A stretch of DNA of 5,991 nucleotides from Clostridiaceae bacterium (GCA_029256485.1 JAQSXU010000200.1:1-5991); one strand, 5' to 3'; shown: positions 1-5,845, counted from the first letter of the stretch. Translations and numbers: made by a program. The notes: generated by a model from the letters alone, not told the origin.

Positions 1-150
1 AACAGTCACTTTCTGATCTGATACGTCATTTAAATCTTCTTCATTTATTTTACCGACACATAAAACATATGCATATATGCTATTTTTGAGCAAAAAAAAG
101 CGACTATTTAATATAGTGCCATCTAAATTTAAAAATATTTCTTTATAACT
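1..150 (-). pseudogene. Possible decayed N-terminus of a HAD-family phosphatase, cut by the window edge
   Basis: A 50-codon minus-strand frame is open from a TAA at 151-153 to the window edge. It contains no ATG and no start codon with a ribosome binding site. Residues 2-16 read YKEIFLNLDGTILNS, which resembles motif I of haloacid dehalogenase phosphatases (DxDGTxxDS, near the N-terminus after a short hydrophobic strand). The nucleophilic Asp position is Asn here. The following residues (LLKNSIYAY, then INEEDLNDV) loosely fit the cap-helix start of phosphoglycolate-phosphatase-like members. A TAA sits where the first codons would be. Loss of both the start and the nucleophile suggests a decayed gene. 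It could also be a chance open frame; only 50 codons are visible. Confidence 0.35.
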
Positions 151-153
151 TTA

Positions 154-184
154 TGTAAAAAAGCTTGGTAAAGCTTTATTTACA
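154..184 (-). terminator. Intrinsic terminator of the small ORF at 180-374
   Basis: Arms 160-166 (AAAGCTT) and 171-177 (AAGCTTT) pair perfectly around a 4-nt loop. Read on the minus strand, the hairpin runs straight into six T (162-157). Outer bases extend the stem to about 13 bp with one bulge (154-166 with 171-184), so the stop codon of the small ORF lies inside the structure. Confidence 0.6.
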
Positions 185-374
185 TAGCATATGAAACTTT
201 TTTTGTTTTCATTCCTGCTTTATTTACTTGATTTGCTTCATTATCAAGCATTTTAAGTGATTCACTTAATCTAGCATAATCAGCTGCTGTTAAATTTGGA
301 CTGCTAAATAACATATTTATTCCCGCCCTTTTTAAATTTCTTAAACTAAATAATTCTCTAATAATATTCATCAT
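180..374 (-). CDS. Small hypothetical protein, 64 aa
   Basis: I do not recognise this family. The product is short and basic at both ends. Its N-terminal third (IIRELFSLRNLKRAGINMLF) looks amphipathic. Next is a helix-like segment rich in Leu, Ser and Ala (LTAADYARLSESLKMLDNE), then a Lys-rich tail. There is no signal peptide, Cys pair or clear transmembrane helix. Three in-frame ATGs occur (381-383, 372-374, 369-371). The AAAAGGAG site at 386-393 is only 2 nt from the first but 11 nt from the second, so I chose 374; the longest form would have 67 aa. A good promoter lies just upstream and a terminator overlaps the stop, so the gene appears to be transcribed alone. Strong signals at both ends argue for a real gene despite its size. 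Confidence 0.62.
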   Translation of the reverse strand: MMNIIRELFSLRNLKRAGINMLFSSPNLTAADYARLSESLKMLDNEANQVNKAGMKTKKVSYAM

Positions 375-412
375 AGTTAACATATCTCCTTTTCTTTTTT
401 CTTTATATATTT

Positions 413-441
413 ATAATAAATCACAATAAATTTTAATTCAA
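413..441 (-). promoter_or_regulatory. Putative sigma-A promoter of the small ORF
   Basis: On the minus strand TTGAAT (441-436) is separated by exactly 17 bp from TATTAT (418-413). These match 4/6 and 5/6 of the housekeeping hexamers. Transcription would start near 406, giving a leader of about 32 nt before the ATG at 374. AT-rich DNA yields such pairs by chance, but the spacing and position fit. Confidence 0.45.
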
Positions 442-464
442 ACCAAATTTTCCCCTGATATCGT

Positions 465-499
465 TTCGATTTTGTTAACATTTCATTAACAAAATCGAA
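465..499. repeat. Perfect 14-bp inverted repeat, 7-nt spacer
   Basis: TTCGATTTTGTTAA (465-478) and TTAACAAAATCGAA (486-499) are perfect reverse complements separated by CATTTCA. The repeat lies about 24 bp upstream of the -35 of the small-ORF promoter. No T-tract or GC-rich stem follows on either strand, so it looks more like an operator or upstream binding site than a terminator. Its inner part resembles clostridial Rex half-sites (TTGTTAA / TTAACAA), but the spacer is 7 nt where the Rex consensus has 4. Confidence 0.75.
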
Positions 500-506
500 T
501 TATTAT

Positions 507-520
507 TGAAAACTTTTACA
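507..520. promoter_or_regulatory. Weak cre-like sequence
   Basis: TGAAAACTTTTACA matches 13 of 14 positions of the cre consensus TGWAARCGYTWWCA. The mismatch falls in the central CG, which is the most conserved part. It lies about 100 bp upstream of the predicted start for the small ORF and overlaps an 8-bp inverted repeat. Confidence 0.2.
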
Positions 521-626
521 GAAAGTTTTATAATATTTATCCAACATATGAGTTACTTGACTAGATTGATAAACATTATATTATAATATTACAAATGTTA
601 TCTTAATTATTTCTTTTAATACAAAT

Positions 627-670
627 AAAGATGAATACATAATATATAAATATTTTATGTATTCATCTTT
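627..670 (-). terminator. Terminator hairpin of the chemoreceptor gene
   Basis: A perfect 16-bp inverted repeat (627-642 with 655-670) around a 12-nt AT loop starts 5 bp after the chemoreceptor stop codon. On the minus strand it is followed by CTTTATTTGTATT, a loose T-tract. The stem is long but AT-rich, and its plus-strand side (TCTTTTCTAATT) could work in both directions, though no plus-strand gene needs it. Confidence 0.7.
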
Positions 671-675
671 TCTAA

Positions 676-2736
676 TTAACACATTTTAAATTTTGACACT
701 ATATCCTGCAGTTTTTCTGAACTCACCTTAGTTTCAGTTGATATTCGCTTCACATCATTTGATTTTTGTAAAACAAGGGATGCTTTCTCTGCAATTTTAG
801 CAGCACCATCTGCTGATTCATTGTTTGCTAACGCAATCTGACTTATAGACTCATTTAAACCATTCATAGAATTATCTAATTCTTGTGCTTTGCAACTAAA
901 ATCATTAATCAGTTCTTTAACAAATTCAGCATCATTATGATACTGTACACCTGTATCAACCAATGTTTTATAATCACATATTACTGTTGAATCAATAAAT
1001 GCTAAAACCTTCTCAGAATTAAACTTCAAATTACTAACGGCAGATGTTACAATTTGATTTACTCTTTTAATTTCATTAACAGTATTTTTAGAATCCTCCG
1101 CTAATTTTCTAACTTCATCAGCTACTACTGCAAATCCTTTTCCAGCTTCACCAGCTCTTGCAGCTTCAATTGCCGCATTTAAAGCTAGTAAATTTGTCTG
1201 ATCTGTTATTTGCAATATTGATTCAGTTAATTCATTAATTTGATTAACAGCTTTAGATTGTTCAATAGCTTTCCTTAAATCCACATCAATATTTTCTCTT
1301 ATATCTTCAGCTGTTTTTTGTGAAATTACTGCTTTTTCTTTTAATTCAAGAGCTCTTTTACTTATTTCATTTGAAGACTTAGCACCAATTTGCACTTTTT
1401 CATTTATTAATGCTACTGATTTTTCTAATTCATTAGTCGAAGCACTCATTTCCTGTGTAGATGCTGCTGTTTCTTCCATTCCTGCAGACATCTGCTCTGT
1501 AGTAGCAGAAATCTCTTCTAGTTGTGTGTTTAAGCTATCTATATCTTCAGTTGTTAAACTAACTGCTTCCTCCATTTTACTTGATTCATTTATTACAGTT
1601 TCTATAATACTTCTTATAGATTCTTTCATAATATTTATAGCTGTCATTAGATCCCCGGTTTCGTCCTTTAGTTTCATTACTTCTTTAGGAATTTCTATAG
1701 AAAAATCTCCTGTTGCAATAACTTTTAGATAATTTACAGATAATCTTATAGGTTTTGTAATTTTAAAGGAAAGTAATACAATTATAAAAGTTGCTATAAA
1801 CATACTTACAACCATTACCAAAACAATTCCATTTATTAAATGATTTATAGGTGATTTATATTTATCTACAGACATATAGTTAATAACATAGAAATCTGCA
1901 GTATTAGACTTAGTAAATGAAGCAATATTCTTTTCTCCATTTAAAGTAAAATAGCCTATTCCTGATTTATTATTATTTAATTGTTTATAAAATTCCTGCA
2001 AATCCCCATCTTTACTGAAATCTACATTAAGAATTTCATCTTGATTTTGTGATGCCATCGTAAGTCCTAAAGAGTTAATTAAAACGGTCTTAATATTATC
2101 AGACGAACTTCCCTTAACCAAATTTTTTGTTAATTCATCCAATTGTATTGCAATACTAAATGTTCCAAGTGCTCCATTTGAATTGCTACCTGTAACTGCT
2201 GATGCAACAATAATAGTTGGTCTTCCTGTTATTGGTGATGGAATAGGTTTTCCAATGGCAGATTTATTTTTTAATGCCTCTTTATACCATGGCTCTTGAT
2301 AATCAGGAAATTCATGTCCAACTGCTTTACCACCCACACCATCAATGTATATTTTCCCTTCATATCCAAAAAATATATTTTCATATAGACCATTTGCATC
2401 CTTAAGCTTTTGTTCTATATTTTGCGCTATTACTTTTTCCTTAAATGAGTCGACTTGCTTTGTTTGTGCAAGTTCTTTAAAATAATCTACTGTGTATGTT
2501 TCATTAGCTATTGATTTAGTAAGTGTAAGATAATCATTAAACAATATGTCAATCTCTTGTGCTTTTTCATTTGACATATTAGATAATGCTTTTTCTGTCT
2601 CCCCTGCAATTGAATTAGTTGAAGAATAATTTACATAAAATAAACTAATTCCCATTGGAATAAGCATACACATAGTAGCTACGAAAAAAATTTTAGCAAA
2701 AATACCATGTATATTCTTTTTTATATTTAACACCAT
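676..2736 (-). CDS. Methyl-accepting chemotaxis protein, dCache-HAMP-MCP
   Basis: A transmembrane chemoreceptor that would relay ligand binding outside the cell to CheA/CheW and so control swimming. Numbering from the ATG: TM1 about 13-35; an extracellular region about 37-297 that fits a double-Cache (dCache_1) domain, with [11 protein letters not shown] near 144-154; TM2 about 301-323; HAMP about 325-378; a methylation helix with Glu pairs about 406-440; and the conserved signalling hairpin about 512-546 ([20 protein letters not shown], then [15 protein letters not shown]). The C-terminal helix has the clostridial variant around [16 protein letters not shown]. There is no C-terminal CheR-tethering pentapeptide. 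The usual amino-acid-binding Cache motif is incomplete, because the Arg before PWY is missing. An in-frame GTG at 2743-2745 gives 689 aa, but AAAGAG (2745-2750) overlaps that codon and sits 8 nt from the ATG at 2736, so I prefer the ATG and 686 aa. Probably co-transcribed with the DUF1646 gene 83 nt upstream; I see no terminator and no flagellar sigma-28 promoter between them. Confidence 0.95.
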   Translation of the reverse strand: MVLNIKKNIHGIFAKIFFVATMCMLIPMGISLFYVNYSSTNSIAGETEKALSNMSNEKAQEIDILFNDYLTLTKSIANETYTVDYFKELAQTKQVDSFKEKVIAQNIEQKLKDANGLYENIFFGYEGKIYIDGVGGKAVGHEFPDYQEPWYKEALKNKSAIGKPIPSPITGRPTIIVASAVTGSNSNGALGTFSIAIQLDELTKNLVKGSSSDNIKTVLINSLGLTMASQNQDEILNVDFSKDGDLQEFYKQLNNNKSGIGYFTLNGEKNIASFTKSNTADFYVINYMSVDKYKSPINHLINGIVLVMVVSMFIATFIIVLLSFKITKPIRLSVNYLKVIATGDFSIEIPKEVMKLKDETGDLMTAINIMKESIRSIIETVINESSKMEEAVSLTTEDIDSLNTQLEEISATTEQMSAGMEETAASTQEMSASTNELEKSVALINEKVQIGAKSSNEISKRALELKEKAVISQKTAEDIRENIDVDLRKAIEQSKAVNQINELTESILQITDQTNLLALNAAIEAARAGEAGKGFAVVADEVRKLAEDSKNTVNEIKRVNQIVTSAVSNLKFNSEKVLAFIDSTVICDYKTLVDTGVQYHNDAEFVKELINDFSCKAQELDNSMNGLNESISQIALANNESADGAAKIAEKASLVLQKSNDVKRISTETKVSSEKLQDIVSKFKMC

Positions 2737-2819
2737 ATATTTCACTCTTTCTTTTTAACTTTATTAATAAAAATTATTATTTTATCTCATATGTAATTAT
2801 ATAAAAATGAGCCTAAATC

Positions 2820-3842
2820 TTAGATTACAAATAAAACAAAGTAATATATTATCATAATAAACAGCCCAAGTGGGGCTCCTAACTTAATCCATTCTTTACT
2901 TTTAATTTTTAATTTGCCAGCAGAAATAATGTTAGGTATATTCCCTGGAATCATCATTCCCCCACTAATAAGCAATCCCATTAACACAGCTTTAATCTGT
3001 ATTTGTGACATTTTATCACTTACTTCTGCAGCAGCTAGTGTTGCATTATCTAATACAGCTGATGACATATTAACCCAATATAAATATTGAGTATCAAGTG
3101 ATATTATATAAGTATCAATTATTGGTTTAAAACCTGATCCAAGTAACTCTAGTGCAACTATGAAGAAAAAAATTTTAAATGCTCTTATTAATATTAGCGA
3201 ATTAGTTTCTTCTATAACGATTTCTTCTGTAGTTTCTGTTTCAATTTTCTCCTCTATTCCATAATGAGCACCAATGATACCAAGAAATAATATACCAGGC
3301 ACGATATAAACCCCAAACTCTTTCATTAAATACCAAAAGTCTACATTCAATTTAGATACTATAATGGTAGATAGCGGTTCACCTATTGGTGTCAAGACCG
3401 CCCCAAGTCCAATCGAAAAACATGCGACTATATCTATATTAACTTTATTTTTTCTGCTAATTGGAAGTATGCTAACTATTTCTACTAAAAGTAGAGAAGC
3501 TATAATTGCGGTTATTACACTCGATAAAATACCTAATATAACTATTATTAGAAAAACAAAAAACTTTAAGGGAATATATTTCAATATATATGTTAATGCA
3601 CCTTTAATATGTGTAGTTAATGATTTGAATACAAACCCACCCATTAATACAGCAAAGGCTATTATATACATAAATTTATTTTCTACAATATCCAAAACTA
3701 ACTCTTTATTTAAAACACCTGCCGTAATAGCTGCTGACATTCCAATTATAAATAGAAAAATCTCAAGATTTTTCTCTACTTCTTTAGATATTAGTGGTAA
3801 TACAAATGTTGCTATTAATAGCAAAAATAATACATACATCAT
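2820..3842 (-). CDS. DUF1646 family membrane protein, putative ion or anion transporter
   Basis: A 340-aa, very hydrophobic protein with about 9-10 transmembrane segments. I recognise it as DUF1646 (Pfam PF07854) mainly from its C-terminal signature around residues 294-313 (ISGGMMIPGNIPNIISAGKL). Two internally related halves are visible. SSVITAIIASLLLVEI (107-122) followed by GLGAVLTPIGEPLSTI (145-160) corresponds to SSAVLDNATLAAAEV (260-274) followed by GGMMIPGNIPN (294-304). A duplicated layout with Gly/Pro-rich re-entrant loops is typical of the ion-transporter superfamily, which includes NhaD and ArsB. The central cytoplasmic loop (about 197-215) is very Glu/Thr-rich. No substrate has been firmly assigned to the family as far as I know. 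The start fits AGAGG at 3853-3857, 10 nt upstream. The downstream neighbour is a chemoreceptor on the same strand, so the two may concern the same solute; that is inference. Confidence 0.88.
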   Translation of the reverse strand: MMYVLFLLLIATFVLPLISKEVEKNLEIFLFIIGMSAAITAGVLNKELVLDIVENKFMYIIAFAVLMGGFVFKSLTTHIKGALTYILKYIPLKFFVFLIIVILGILSSVITAIIASLLLVEIVSILPISRKNKVNIDIVACFSIGLGAVLTPIGEPLSTIIVSKLNVDFWYLMKEFGVYIVPGILFLGIIGAHYGIEEKIETETTEEIVIEETNSLILIRAFKIFFFIVALELLGSGFKPIIDTYIISLDTQYLYWVNMSSAVLDNATLAAAEVSDKMSQIQIKAVLMGLLISGGMMIPGNIPNIISAGKLKIKSKEWIKLGAPLGLFIMIIYYFVLFVI

Positions 3843-3980
3843 TTTATCACTACCTCTCCGCTATATTATGTTATGTAATATATAATTGTTTCTGTAAGTA
3901 CTCTACAATACATCTATCAAATTAAAAGATGAACTTCTTATTATTTTCTTTTTTCAGCTTCTTAAAAACAAGGAAAAATA
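3843..3980. other. Intergenic region upstream of the DUF1646 gene
   Basis: This must hold the promoter of the DUF1646-chemoreceptor unit, because a terminator closes the gene before it. Candidates on the minus strand are poor: TTGTAG (3909-3904) is followed after 17 bp by TTATAT (3886-3881). A 7-bp inverted repeat TATATTA / TAATATA (3862-3868 / 3876-3882) lies next to the ribosome binding site and could be an operator or chance in AT-rich DNA. I see no sigma-54, cre or riboswitch signature. Confidence 0.35.
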
Positions 3981-4002
3981 GGAAACTCAATTAAGAGTTT
4001 CC
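3974..4002 (-). terminator. Intrinsic terminator of the MFS transporter gene
   Basis: GGAAACTC (3981-3988) and GAGTTTCC (3995-4002) pair perfectly around a 6-nt loop. On the minus strand the hairpin is followed at once by TATTTTT (3980-3974) and a further T-rich stretch. It starts 33 bp after the transporter stop codon, so the downstream DUF1646 gene likely has its own promoter. Confidence 0.85.
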
Positions 4003-4035
4003 CGTAAAAAGTTAATTTCCTTATATAAAGAAATT

Positions 4036-5346
4036 TTATTCAGCAATAACTTGTTCATTTTCAATTTCATCTTTATTAAAGTCTTTATTGAATTTATGTT
4101 CGTTAACCTTTGAAATTAAGAATATATTAACAAATAATATCAAAATAAATACACAATATGCCCCCCTTAGACTTCCTGTTATTGCAATAGACATACCACT
4201 TAACAAGAAATTTAAAGATGTTACTATTCCTTGAATTGGGAAAATAACACTATTCACTTTTTCAAAACCATGTCTTCCAAAAACTGCTGCTGGCAAAGAA
4301 GTTGTAAAGTTTGCTGATCCACCAATAGCCATTCCTATCATAAATACGGAAATATAAATGCTGTATTTTGTTTCTAAAACATTACAGAATAAAGCAACCG
4401 CATACCATAGTCCAAAGCCTACCATTGTTGGTTTTGTACCATATTTAGTATCAAAAACACCAAATAACCAAGAGCCGAAAACACCTATTGCTGCTAAAAA
4501 TGTCATTATTGAAATAGCTTCTACTTGCGTAAATCCTAGTTGCATATTTCTTACAACTAATTGTGTCATTACACCAACTGTTACAAGTTGGTAAACTCCT
4601 GTTGTTACAGCTGTTAACCAAAGTTGATTTTCTGAAAGTAATTTCTTAGTAGTCCATCCACCTGTAGCATCTTCATCATGACCATTAAAATATTCTGATT
4701 CATAAACTTCTTTAGTAACATTATCTGGATACATACTTCTTTCTTCTGGAGTGTTTTTAACTACCATTAATCCAATAATTCCCAAAATTGCAACTAAAAC
4801 ACTTGGAATCATAACTCCTTTTTCAAGACCCATAGTATTAACAAGAAAAGCTATCATCGGAACATAAAATGCTGATGCTAAATTATGTCCCATAGTAGTG
4901 TACCCCATAACTATACCTTTTTTCTTAGGAAACCATTTTGCGACGAGAACTCCACCTGCAATATATCCCCCTGACATTACTGACCCAGTTACAAAACACA
5001 AACAAATTGCATACATTACAATGTTAGTAGACATCCCTATTCCTGCATAAAAGATACCTGCTAAAAACATACAAATTGCCGATGTAATTTTTGCACCCAA
5101 TTTAATATTTATTTGTCCAAATACTATGAAGAATAAAAAACCAACTATTCCAGCAATAGTTCCCATACTTAGTACAACAGAATAATCAATTCCAGTTTTT
5201 GCTGCAAATGCTGGAGCTGTAATATTAGATCCGTCATTAACCATGCCTACATAAAACCAAAACATTGCGGCACAATAAATAATAATTCCCCAACCATCAA
5301 GTCCAAATCCACCAATTGAAGTACTCGTTTTTTTTAATTTTCCCAT
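4036..5346 (-). CDS. Major facilitator superfamily transporter, OFA (oxalate/formate antiporter-like) type
   Basis: A 436-aa permease with 12 predicted transmembrane segments: about 19-37, 56-78, 86-104, 108-136, 145-168 and 176-196; then a cytoplasmic loop (197-240); then 241-262, 275-298, 306-323, 327-348, 364-388 and 393-413. Motif-A-like loops lie between TM2 and TM3 (GQINIKLGAK, 77-86) and in the second half (GVFDTKYGTKP, 296-306). WFPKKKGIVMGYTTMGHNLA (138-157) and NTPEERSMYPDN (198-209) are typical of OFA-type carriers, which move carboxylates such as oxalate, formate, pyruvate or lactate. TM11 (about 364-388) lacks the membrane-embedded Lys that oxalate binding needs in OxlT, so oxalate itself is unlikely. 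The start is well set by GGAGG (5354-5358), 7-8 nt upstream. It has its own terminator and appears monocistronic. Its upstream region carries a sigma-54 promoter, enhancer-like repeats and a cre site, which points to substrate-induced, carbon-repressed expression. Confidence 0.88.
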   Translation of the reverse strand: MGKLKKTSTSIGGFGLDGWGIIIYCAAMFWFYVGMVNDGSNITAPAFAAKTGIDYSVVLSMGTIAGIVGFLFFIVFGQINIKLGAKITSAICMFLAGIFYAGIGMSTNIVMYAICLCFVTGSVMSGGYIAGGVLVAKWFPKKKGIVMGYTTMGHNLASAFYVPMIAFLVNTMGLEKGVMIPSVLVAILGIIGLMVVKNTPEERSMYPDNVTKEVYESEYFNGHDEDATGGWTTKKLLSENQLWLTAVTTGVYQLVTVGVMTQLVVRNMQLGFTQVEAISIMTFLAAIGVFGSWLFGVFDTKYGTKPTMVGFGLWYAVALFCNVLETKYSIYISVFMIGMAIGGSANFTTSLPAAVFGRHGFEKVNSVIFPIQGIVTSLNFLLSGMSIAITGSLRGAYCVFILILFVNIFLISKVNEHKFNKDFNKDEIENEQVIAE

Positions 5347-5388
5347 AAAAATCCCTCCATATAATGTATATTTTAATTTGATTTGAAG

Positions 5389-5469
5389 CTAGTATCCATT
5401 TTCAGCCCTAATTGTTGAATATATTATTTCAATAATATATTCTCCTCTCCTTTGTGATAAGGTTTTCAT
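5389..5469 (-). CDS. Possible 26-aa leader or upstream ORF before the MFS gene
   Basis: ATG at 5467-5469 opens a frame that starts MKTLSQRRGEYIIEIIY and ends in ENGY at a TAG (5389-5391). AAAGAG (5479-5484) sits 9 nt upstream as a modest ribosome binding site. After the TAG the same frame stays open for 14 codons and meets the MFS ATG. The frame runs through a 26-bp palindrome that encodes EYIIEIIYS. The R, I and NGY spacing recalls the start of LexA, but the match is weak. It may be a leader peptide, a remnant or chance. Confidence 0.25.
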   Translation of the reverse strand: MKTLSQRRGEYIIEIIYSTIRAENGY

Positions 5470-5494
5470 TTTAAAGGACTCTTTTTTGGATACT
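5391..5494 (-). ncRNA. Candidate structured 5' leader of the MFS mRNA
   Basis: Three nested pairings are visible in the minus-strand transcript. A closing stem pairs AGTATCCA (5494-5487) with TGGATACT (5398-5391). Inside it TCCTTT (5478-5473) pairs with AAAGGA (5453-5448). Next to that is a 12-bp hairpin at 5442-5417. Together they would form a three-way-junction-like fold of about 104 nt, ending 44 nt before the MFS start codon. An SD-like AAAGGAGAGGAG (5453-5442) is partly buried in it with no ATG, GTG or TTG opening a useful frame after it. No known riboswitch core was recognised. Confidence 0.25.
5417..5442. repeat. 26-bp palindrome, 12-bp arms
   Basis: GAATATATTATT (5417-5428) and AATAATATATTC (5431-5442) are perfect reverse complements with only 2 bp between them. 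No T-tract follows on the minus strand, so it is not a terminator. It may be a dimeric repressor site or an mRNA hairpin, 71-96 bp upstream of the MFS start codon. Confidence 0.7.
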
Positions 5495-5526
5495 CATGAA
5501 CATTTATTATTCACACAAATAATACT

Positions 5527-5544
5527 AAGCAATTAGTATGCCAA
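5527..5544 (-). promoter_or_regulatory. Putative sigma-54 (-24/-12) promoter of the MFS gene
   Basis: On the minus strand TTGGCATACTAATTGCTT (5544-5527) fits the RpoN/SigL consensus YTGGCACN5TTGCW. The GG and GC elements have the invariant spacing, TTGC is intact, and the only core mismatch is T for C after TGGCA. Transcription would start near 5517, leaving a leader of about 171 nt. A 7-bp inverted repeat ATACTAA / TTAGTAT lies within it (5522-5539). Promoters of this class need an AAA+ enhancer-binding activator; none is encoded in this window. Confidence 0.65.
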
Positions 5545-5644
5545 TTTTATTATTATGAATATTTTTTTGCATTACAATAAAGTAAAATCCTTGAAGAACT
5601 GTTATTTACTCTTTCCTTTTTTATATATTAGCTTTTTTATTGAG

Positions 5645-5684
5645 TATTAATTCGCATCTTTATGTAAACGTTATTAATTCGCAT
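5645..5684. repeat. 13-bp direct repeat, candidate upstream activating sequence
   Basis: TATTAATTCGCAT occurs exactly at 5645-5657 and 5672-5684, a 27-bp period. Relative to the predicted sigma-54 start the copies lie at about -128 to -140 and -155 to -167, the usual range for enhancer sites of sigma-54 activators. The repeated unit contains CG and GC steps that are rare in the surrounding AT-rich DNA. Confidence 0.6.
5663..5676. promoter_or_regulatory. Catabolite-responsive element (cre) for CcpA
   Basis: TGTAAACGTTATTA matches 13 of 14 positions of TGWAARCGYTWWCA, including the central CG. It lies between the two copies of the 13-bp direct repeat and overlaps the second by 5 bp. CcpA bound here would compete with a protein on the repeats. 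Confidence 0.55.
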
Positions 5685-5810
5685 TAATCTTCAATTCATT
5701 TTTGTATTGTTTTTTTCAAGTACTGCTTTCTATATATAGAGTAATTGTCATTTTTAAATAATACAAAAATATTTTATCGCAATACATTCTTGTATTTCTA
5801 GAATTAACTA

Positions 5811-5830
5811 GACTTCAAAAGACTTCAAAA
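5811..5830. repeat. 10-bp tandem duplication
   Basis: GACTTCAAAA occurs twice head to tail (5811-5820, 5821-5830), just downstream of the acetyltransferase terminator. The spacing of one helical turn could suit a protein site, or it may be replication slippage. Confidence 0.6.
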
Positions 5831-5845
5831 CTTTTCTAAACGCAT

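Larger units (their letters stand above)
375..626. other. Intergenic region between the chemoreceptor terminator and the small ORF
   Basis: No coding frame is supported here. From right to left it holds an 8-bp inverted repeat (509-516 / 522-529) overlapping a cre-like sequence (507-520), a perfect 14-bp inverted repeat (465-499), the putative promoter (413-441) and the ribosome binding site (386-393). The stretch 530-626 is AT-rich and I see nothing definite in it. Confidence 0.6.

Noticed and set aside
465..499. Rex operator (TTGTTAA-N4-TTAACAA)
   Set aside because: The half-sites match but the spacer is 7 nt, which would place the two halves on a different helical phase. Kept only as an unidentified inverted repeat.
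1526..1732. Plus-strand open frame of 68 codons
   Set aside because: Antisense shadow inside the chemoreceptor gene, over the HAMP and methylation-helix region.
2746..2819. Terminator or promoter between the DUF1646 gene and the chemoreceptor gene
   Set aside because: Only a 5-bp CTCAT / ATGAG pairing with a long AT loop is visible, and no -35/-10 pair with good spacing. Read-through is more likely.
3364..3885. Plus-strand open frame of 173 codons
   Set aside because: It lies antisense to the DUF1646 gene, whose reading frame has clear family motifs. Its composition is that of a complementary shadow and it has no ribosome site.
4358..4594. Plus-strand open frame of 78 codons
   Set aside because: Antisense shadow inside the MFS gene with no family features.
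5516..5544. Sigma-A promoter TTGGCA-17-TATTTG for the MFS gene
   Set aside because: The -10 element is poor, and the same bases fit the sigma-54 consensus much better.
5549..5648. Plus-strand ORF of about 30 codons starting MNIF
   Set aside because: Low-complexity AT-rich frame, no ribosome site, opposite strand to all genes here.
5641..5690. 15-codon minus-strand ORF encoding MRIN twice
   Set aside because: It arises from the 27-bp-period direct repeat and has no convincing ribosome binding site.
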